DNA from: Aeromicrobium sp. Leaf245
GTDB taxonomy: Bacteria > Actinomycetota > Actinomycetes > Propionibacteriales > Nocardioidaceae
DNA: 64,000 nucleotides
NCBI RefSeq assembly: GCF_942548115.1
Contig: NZ_OW824151.1
Span: forward strand, 124,001-188,000
Direction of reading: 5' to 3'
Every line of letters begins with the position of its first letter. Position 1 is the stretch's first letter. The notes beneath the pieces are model-generated. The model made no database searches and was not told the origin of the DNA. It saw nothing but the letters and a program-made list of their open reading frames with translations. Shown here piece by piece: positions 60,453-64,000 of the stretch. Both the position numbers and the translations under genes were made by a program.

Positions 60453-60535
60453 GATCACCGATCAGCGAAGGCACCGGGGCCGGAACGGCCGGACGGGGGA
60501 CCAAAGCCTCTGCCGGGCGCCGATACCCTGACGCC

Positions 60536-61288
60536 GTGGAGCAACACGCGCGCGGCGCCCAGCGGATCAACCGGTCCAACGGCGCCCGGTTCCTGGCCGA
60601 GCCGCCCGTGCGGATCATCGGGGCCCTGACGATCCGCTCCGACACGCACGTGGGCGCCTTCACCGAGTTCGGCAAGATCGTGGAGATCCAGTCGGCCGAC
60701 GTCGGTCGGTACGGCGAGATCGGGCCGGGCAGCATCCTCGGCGCCATCAGCCACCCCACCACGTGGCTCAGCGCCTCCGCCTTCCAGTACCGCGCCAGCA
60801 CCTGGGGGTGGCACCCGAGCGCGGACGCCGTCGAGACGGTCGACCCGGAGGCGGACGGACGGACCTCGTTCCGTGGCACCCGCGGCGAGGAGCCCGCCGT
60901 CATCGGCAACGACGTGCACCTGGGTGCCAACGTGGTGGTGCTCAAGGGCGTGCGCATCGGCGACGGCTGCGTCGTCGCCGCCGGCGCGGTCGTCACGAAG
61001 GACCTCCCGCCGTACTCGATCGCCGCCGGGCTGCCGGCCAGGGTCCTGCGCCGCCGGCTCCCCGACGACGTCGTCGACGAGCTGCTCCGGCTGCAGTGGT
61101 GGCGCTTCTCCCCCAACCAGCTGAGCGGCGTCCCCTTCGCCGACCCCCGTGCGGCCGCCGCAGAGATCGGCCGCCGCGTCGACGCCGGCCTCGAACCCTA
61201 CGCGCCGGGGTTCGTCGAGATCGTCAAGCCGACCGCGCCGGCCCCCGCGTCGCGCTGGCGTCGCGCGGCCCGTCGCCTGCGCGGCTGA
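60536..61288 (+). CDS. Left-handed beta-helix acyltransferase (hexapeptide repeat)
   Basis: The 250-residue enzyme has hexapeptide repeats in two blocks: [20 protein letters not shown] with [18 protein letters not shown], whose His may be catalytic, and later [53 protein letters not shown]. This is the xenobiotic/CatB-like or sugar O-acetyltransferase group using acetyl-CoA. The acceptor is not evident. It starts at a GTG, divergent from the GGDEF gene. Confidence 0.88.
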   Translation: MEQHARGAQRINRSNGARFLAEPPVRIIGALTIRSDTHVGAFTEFGKIVEIQSADVGRYGEIGPGSILGAISHPTTWLSASAFQYRASTWGWHPSADAVETVDPEADGRTSFRGTRGEEPAVIGNDVHLGANVVVLKGVRIGDGCVVAAGAVVTKDLPPYSIAAGLPARVLRRRLPDDVVDELLRLQWWRFSPNQLSGVPFADPRAAAAEIGRRVDAGLEPYAPGFVEIVKPTAPAPASRWRRAARRLRG

Positions 61289-61294
61289 ACCGCC

Positions 61295-61404
61295 CGGCGG
61301 GGGTTCCGCACCACGGGCGGAGAACGGCACCGGCGGGGGTTCCGGGCCGCGGGCGGAGAAACGGCACCGGCGGGGGTTCCGGGCCGCGGGCGGAGAACCG
61401 ACAC
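61295..61404. repeat. Three tandem copies of a 36-37-bp repeat
   Basis: Units at 61295-61330, 61331-61367 and 61368-61404 each begin CGGCGGGGGTTCCG and run through GGGCGGAGAA. Units 2 and 3 differ at about three positions, and unit 1 also at the centre (CACCA for GGCCG). The array lies between the acyltransferase stop and the next promoter. It contains no gene and lacks the alternating spacers of a CRISPR array. Confidence 0.85.
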
Positions 61405-61490
61405 GGCACCGCCACAGGGTGCACCGCAGGGGCACCGGCGATAGTGTCGACAGCGAGAAGCACCATCGACCACCGAGGAGCCGTGTCAGC

Positions 61491-62033
61491 ATGCCGCTGA
61501 GGAAGAACAAGACCGTCAAGGACAAGCTCCAGAGCCGCCTCGAGGACCTCCTCGCCCAGGCCGACGACGTCCGCCAGCAGCTCGTGGACCACGCTCCCGA
61601 GGTGCGCGACAGCGTCGTCGCCAAGACCCAGTCCGGTGCCGCCGACGTGCGCGACATCGTCGCGGCGAAGGCCAGCCACGGCGTCGCCGAGCTGCGCGAG
61701 CGCCTCCCGGAGCTGCGCGACGAGCTGCTCGAGCGCACGCCCGAGCTCAACGAGAAGACCTACGACAAGCTGCCGAAGCGCGTGGCCGACCGCCTGCCCG
61801 ACGAGGTCAAGCCGAAGAAGAAGCGTCGTCTGCGTCGCATCGTCGGCCTGGGCCTGATCGCCGGCGCCGGTGCTGCCGCCTTCGCCACGCTCAAGGGCAA
61901 GCAGGCTCCGCCCCCGCCGCCGTACCAGCCGGCTCCGGCGCCCGCGCCGCGTCCGCCGTCGGGCTCGACGCCCCCCAGCGCCGCCCCCACCGCCGACTCG
62001 CTCGACGCGGTCGACGGACCCGGCTCGAAGTAG
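61491..62033 (+). CDS. Coiled-coil membrane-anchored protein with Pro-rich tail
   Basis: The 180-residue protein has a long amphipathic helical part (residues 8-105) with repeated blocks such as RLEDLLAQADDVRQQLVDHA, ELRERLPELRDELLERTPEL and KLPKRVADRLPDEV. A basic patch KKKRRLRR and a short membrane segment (IVGLGLIAGAGAAAFATL) follow, then a Pro/Ala/Ser-rich tail. It recalls actinobacterial ATP-synthase-tail-like or YtxH-like coiled proteins, but I cannot name it. The ATG at 61491 has GAGGAG about 15 bases upstream. Confidence 0.75.
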   Translation: MPLRKNKTVKDKLQSRLEDLLAQADDVRQQLVDHAPEVRDSVVAKTQSGAADVRDIVAAKASHGVAELRERLPELRDELLERTPELNEKTYDKLPKRVADRLPDEVKPKKKRRLRRIVGLGLIAGAGAAAFATLKGKQAPPPPPYQPAPAPAPRPPSGSTPPSAAPTADSLDAVDGPGSK

Positions 62034-62049
62034 CCGTAGCAGCACCCGT

Positions 62050-62086
62050 ACGTCGGGCCGGGACCGCCGAGGTCCCGGCCCGACGT
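62050..62086 (+). terminator. Hairpin terminator before ku
   Basis: ACGTCGGGCCGGGACC and GGTCCCGGCCCGACGT are perfect 16-base arms around GCCGA. It starts 17 bases after the coiled-coil gene stop and 59 bases before ku, separating the two transcripts. Confidence 0.85.
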
Positions 62087-62144
62087 GCGTGCGGGCCGGC
62101 CGCGCGCCTTCCCCAACTCCGTCCACCTAGGGAAGACTGGTCTC

Positions 62145-62987
62145 ATGCGCTCGCTCTGGAAGGGCTCGATCAGCTTCGGGCTGGTCAACGTGCCGGTGCG
62201 CGTCTACAGCGCCACCGAGAACCACGACGTGTCCCTGCACCAGGTGCACGCGGACGACGGCGGCCGCATCCGCTACCAGCGCCGGTGCGAGATCTGCGGC
62301 GAGGTCGTGGCCTACGAGGACATCGCGAAGGCCTACGACGACGGCGAGAACACGGTCGTCCTGACCCCGGAGGACTTCGCCTCGCTGCCGGCCGAGACGG
62401 CCAAGGAGATCGAGGTCGTGGAGTTCGTCCCGGCCAAGCAGATCGACCCGATCCGGCTCGACAAGGCCTACTTCCTGGAGCCGGACAAGACGGCCATCAA
62501 GCCCTACACCCTCCTGCGGCGCGCCCTGGAGGACACCGACCGCAGCGCGGTCGTGCGGTTCGCGCTGCGGCAGAAGACGCGGCTCGCGGTGCTGCGGGTG
62601 CGCGACAAGACGCTCCTGCTGCAGACGATGCTGTGGGACGACGAGATCCGCGAGGCGGAGTTCGACGTGCTCGACCAGGTGCCGCGGATCAGCGCCAAGG
62701 AGCGCGACATGGCCGCCCAGCTGGTCGACTCCCTGGCAGCCGACTTCGACGCGTCGCAGTTCACCGACGACTACCAGGAGCAGCTGCGCACGCTCGTGGA
62801 GGCCAAGCTGGAGCAGGGCGACACGATCGACACCGCGGCCACGTTCGGCGAGAAGGACGACGAGGGCGAGGACGCCGAGGTCGTCGACCTGATGGAGGCG
62901 CTGAAGCGCAGCGTCGAGCGCAGCAAGGAGCGGCGTGGTCAGGGCTCGGGAGACGCGACCAAGCCGCGCGCCCGCAAGAAGGCCTGA
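62145..62987 (+). CDS. ku: Non-homologous end-joining protein Ku
   Basis: The 280-residue bacterial Ku has the N-terminal SLWKGSISFGLVNVPVRVYS, then HQVHADDGGRIRYQRRCEIC with a CxxC pair, LDKAYFLEPDK, and RISAKERDMAAQLVDSLAAD. A C-terminal lysine/arginine tail (KPRARKKA) stimulates ligation in homologues. Ku binds broken DNA ends and recruits LigD. The ligD gene begins 8 bases after its stop, so the two NHEJ proteins are co-expressed. Confidence 0.97.
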   Translation: MRSLWKGSISFGLVNVPVRVYSATENHDVSLHQVHADDGGRIRYQRRCEICGEVVAYEDIAKAYDDGENTVVLTPEDFASLPAETAKEIEVVEFVPAKQIDPIRLDKAYFLEPDKTAIKPYTLLRRALEDTDRSAVVRFALRQKTRLAVLRVRDKTLLLQTMLWDDEIREAEFDVLDQVPRISAKERDMAAQLVDSLAADFDASQFTDDYQEQLRTLVEAKLEQGDTIDTAATFGEKDDEGEDAEVVDLMEALKRSVERSKERRGQGSGDATKPRARKKA

Positions 62988-62995
62988 CCGCGGTC

Positions 62996-64000
62996 GTGGC
63001 GGGTCGCGGGTCGTCCCAGACCGTGCAGGTCGACGGTCGCCGCCTGCGCGTCACCAACCTCGACAAGGTGCTCTACCCGGCGTCGGGCACGACCAAGGCC
63101 GAGGTGATCTCGTACTACGTGGCGGTCGCCGACCGGCTGCTGCCGTGGGCGACCGGTCGTCCGGCCACCCGGAAACGGTGGCCGAACGGCGTCGGGGACA
63201 CCGAGCATCCTGGTGAGCTCTTCTTCGAGAAGAACCTGCCCGACTCGGCGCCGGACTGGGTGCGCCGGGTGGTGGTACGGCACAAGAGCCACGTGAACGT
63301 GTACCCGATCGTGGACTCCGCGGCCACCCTGGCGTGGCTGGGGCAGGTGGCGGCGCTCGAGCTGCACGTGCCGCAGTGGCGGGTCGACGCCGACGGCACG
63401 CCCCGCCATCCCGACCGCCTGGTGCTGGACCTCGATCCCGGTCCCGGGGCGGGTCTGGCCGAGTGCGTGGAGGTGGCACTCGCCGCGCGCGAGCTGCTCG
63501 ACGACGTGGGGCTCACGGCCTGGCCCGTCACGAGCGGCAGCAAGGGACTGCACCTGTACGCCCGGCTCACCGGCGAGCACGGACCCGACTACGTGAACGC
63601 CTTCGCCAAGCAGGTCGCCGCGGCCCTGGAGGACGCGATGCCCGACCTCGTGGTCTCGTCGATGAAGAAGTCACTGCGCGACGGCAAGGTGCTCGTGGAC
63701 TGGAGCCAGAACAACCAGGCCAAGACCACGATCGCTCCCTACTCGCTGCGTGGCCGCGCGGCGCCGGACGGCGAGGGCCCCTTCGTCGCTGCGCCACGGC
63801 ACTGGGACGAGCTCGGTCCCGACCTGCGGCACCTGACGATGGCCGAGGTGCTGGAGCGCTCCGACGACCCCCTCTCCGGCCTGGGGGCGGGGAGCAGCGA
63901 CATCGACGCGGCCGCGTCCGGGACCGCAGCGCCCGACCGCCTGACGGTCTACCGGTCCATGCGCGACCCCAGCCGCACGCCCGAGCCCGTCCCCGCCGAC
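62996..64000 (+). CDS. ligD: Multidomain ATP-dependent DNA ligase LigD, polymerase domain (cut by window edge)
   Basis: The frame is open from the GTG at 62996 to the window end (335 codons). It shows the LigD polymerase (PrimPol) domain: VDGRRLRVTNLDKVLYPASG, GELFFEKNLPDSAPDWVRRV, the catalytic DLDPGPGAGL, VTSGSKGLHLYARL and DWSQNNQAKTTIAPYSLRGR. The last residues, LTVYRSMRDPSRTPEPVPAD, look like the start of the 3'-phosphoesterase domain. The order is therefore POL-PE-(LIG), as in mycobacterial LigD. The ligase domain lies outside the window. Confidence 0.95.
   Translation, partial: MAGRGSSQTVQVDGRRLRVTNLDKVLYPASGTTKAEVISYYVAVADRLLPWATGRPATRKRWPNGVGDTEHPGELFFEKNLPDSAPDWVRRVVVRHKSHVNVYPIVDSAATLAWLGQVAALELHVPQWRVDADGTPRHPDRLVLDLDPGPGAGLAECVEVALAARELLDDVGLTAWPVTSGSKGLHLYARLTGEHGPDYVNAFAKQVAAALEDAMPDLVVSSMKKSLRDGKVLVDWSQNNQAKTTIAPYSLRGRAAPDGEGPFVAAPRHWDELGPDLRHLTMAEVLERSDDPLSGLGAGSSDIDAAASGTAAPDRLTVYRSMRDPSRTPEPVPAD

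Noticed and set aside
61295-61404. Possible CRISPR array
   Set aside because: The repeats are directly adjacent with no unique spacers between them, and no cas genes are present.

Overview
The window is GC-rich actinobacterial chromosome. Genes start often at GTG, are tightly packed, and repeatedly couple through ATGA or GTGA stop/start overlaps. The gene set fits an aerobic soil or aquatic member of the Propionibacteriales, perhaps Nocardioidaceae (Aeromicrobium-like): Ku plus multidomain LigD, MenB, an F510/DUF305 copper cassette, a CE1758/CE1759-type flavin pair and AldO-type alditol oxidase. The taxon is an inference; I had no database.

Region 1 (1-13.2 kb) looks like an accessory metal-resistance island next to a tRNA-Ser gene whose 3' end faces it. 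A minus-strand five-gene cassette (DUF6153, DUF305 lipoprotein, F510-type beta-propeller lipoprotein, DUF3152 metzincin, truncated GNAT) diverges from a DUF4396 membrane protein across a CsoR-like palindrome. Then come a CmtR-like Cd/Pb sensor coupled to two CDF efflux pumps, a DsbA-like protein, a chimeric ACR3-type arsenite carrier and an ArsN-like acetyltransferase. The right end carries a 777-residue tyrosine-recombinase-like protein with three N-terminal repeats and a degenerate active site, fused out of frame to a transposase remnant. Several island genes look frameshifted or fused, so it seems to be decaying.

Region 2 (13.2-26.6 kb) is mostly ordinary chromosome: PadR-regulated membrane protein, a P-loop kinase, MalY/PatB aminotransferase, M19 dipeptidase, fatty-acyl-CoA ligase, esterase, DUF2277 and a luciferase-like monooxygenase with its FMN reductase. 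Its intergenic gaps hold strong palindromes and tandem repeats.

Region 3 (26.6-34.6 kb) is one nine-gene minus-strand catabolic operon: LIV-type ABC importer (five genes), IclR regulator, a PEP-mutase/isocitrate-lyase-family lyase and a two-subunit aconitase-like hydro-lyase. An IclR-type palindrome sits just upstream. The combination resembles uptake and cleavage of an alkylmalate or alkylcitramalate.

Region 4 (35.4-46.6 kb) is an L-arabinose operon: ytfQ-ytfR-ytfT-yjfF-type ABC importer, LacI regulator, araB, araD, araA. Two lac-like operators lie in the divergent promoter region shared with an AldO-like alditol oxidase. tadA lies between regions 3 and 4.

Region 5 (46.7-64 kb) contains upp, an MFS exporter, a Cys/His-rich metallothionein-like protein coupled to a SmtB/CzrA-type zinc sensor, pntAB transhydrogenase, a secreted HNH nuclease, a PadR/membrane pair, menB, SRPBCC and SDR proteins, a GGDEF diguanylate cyclase, a hexapeptide acyltransferase, and the NHEJ pair ku-ligD, the latter running off the right edge.
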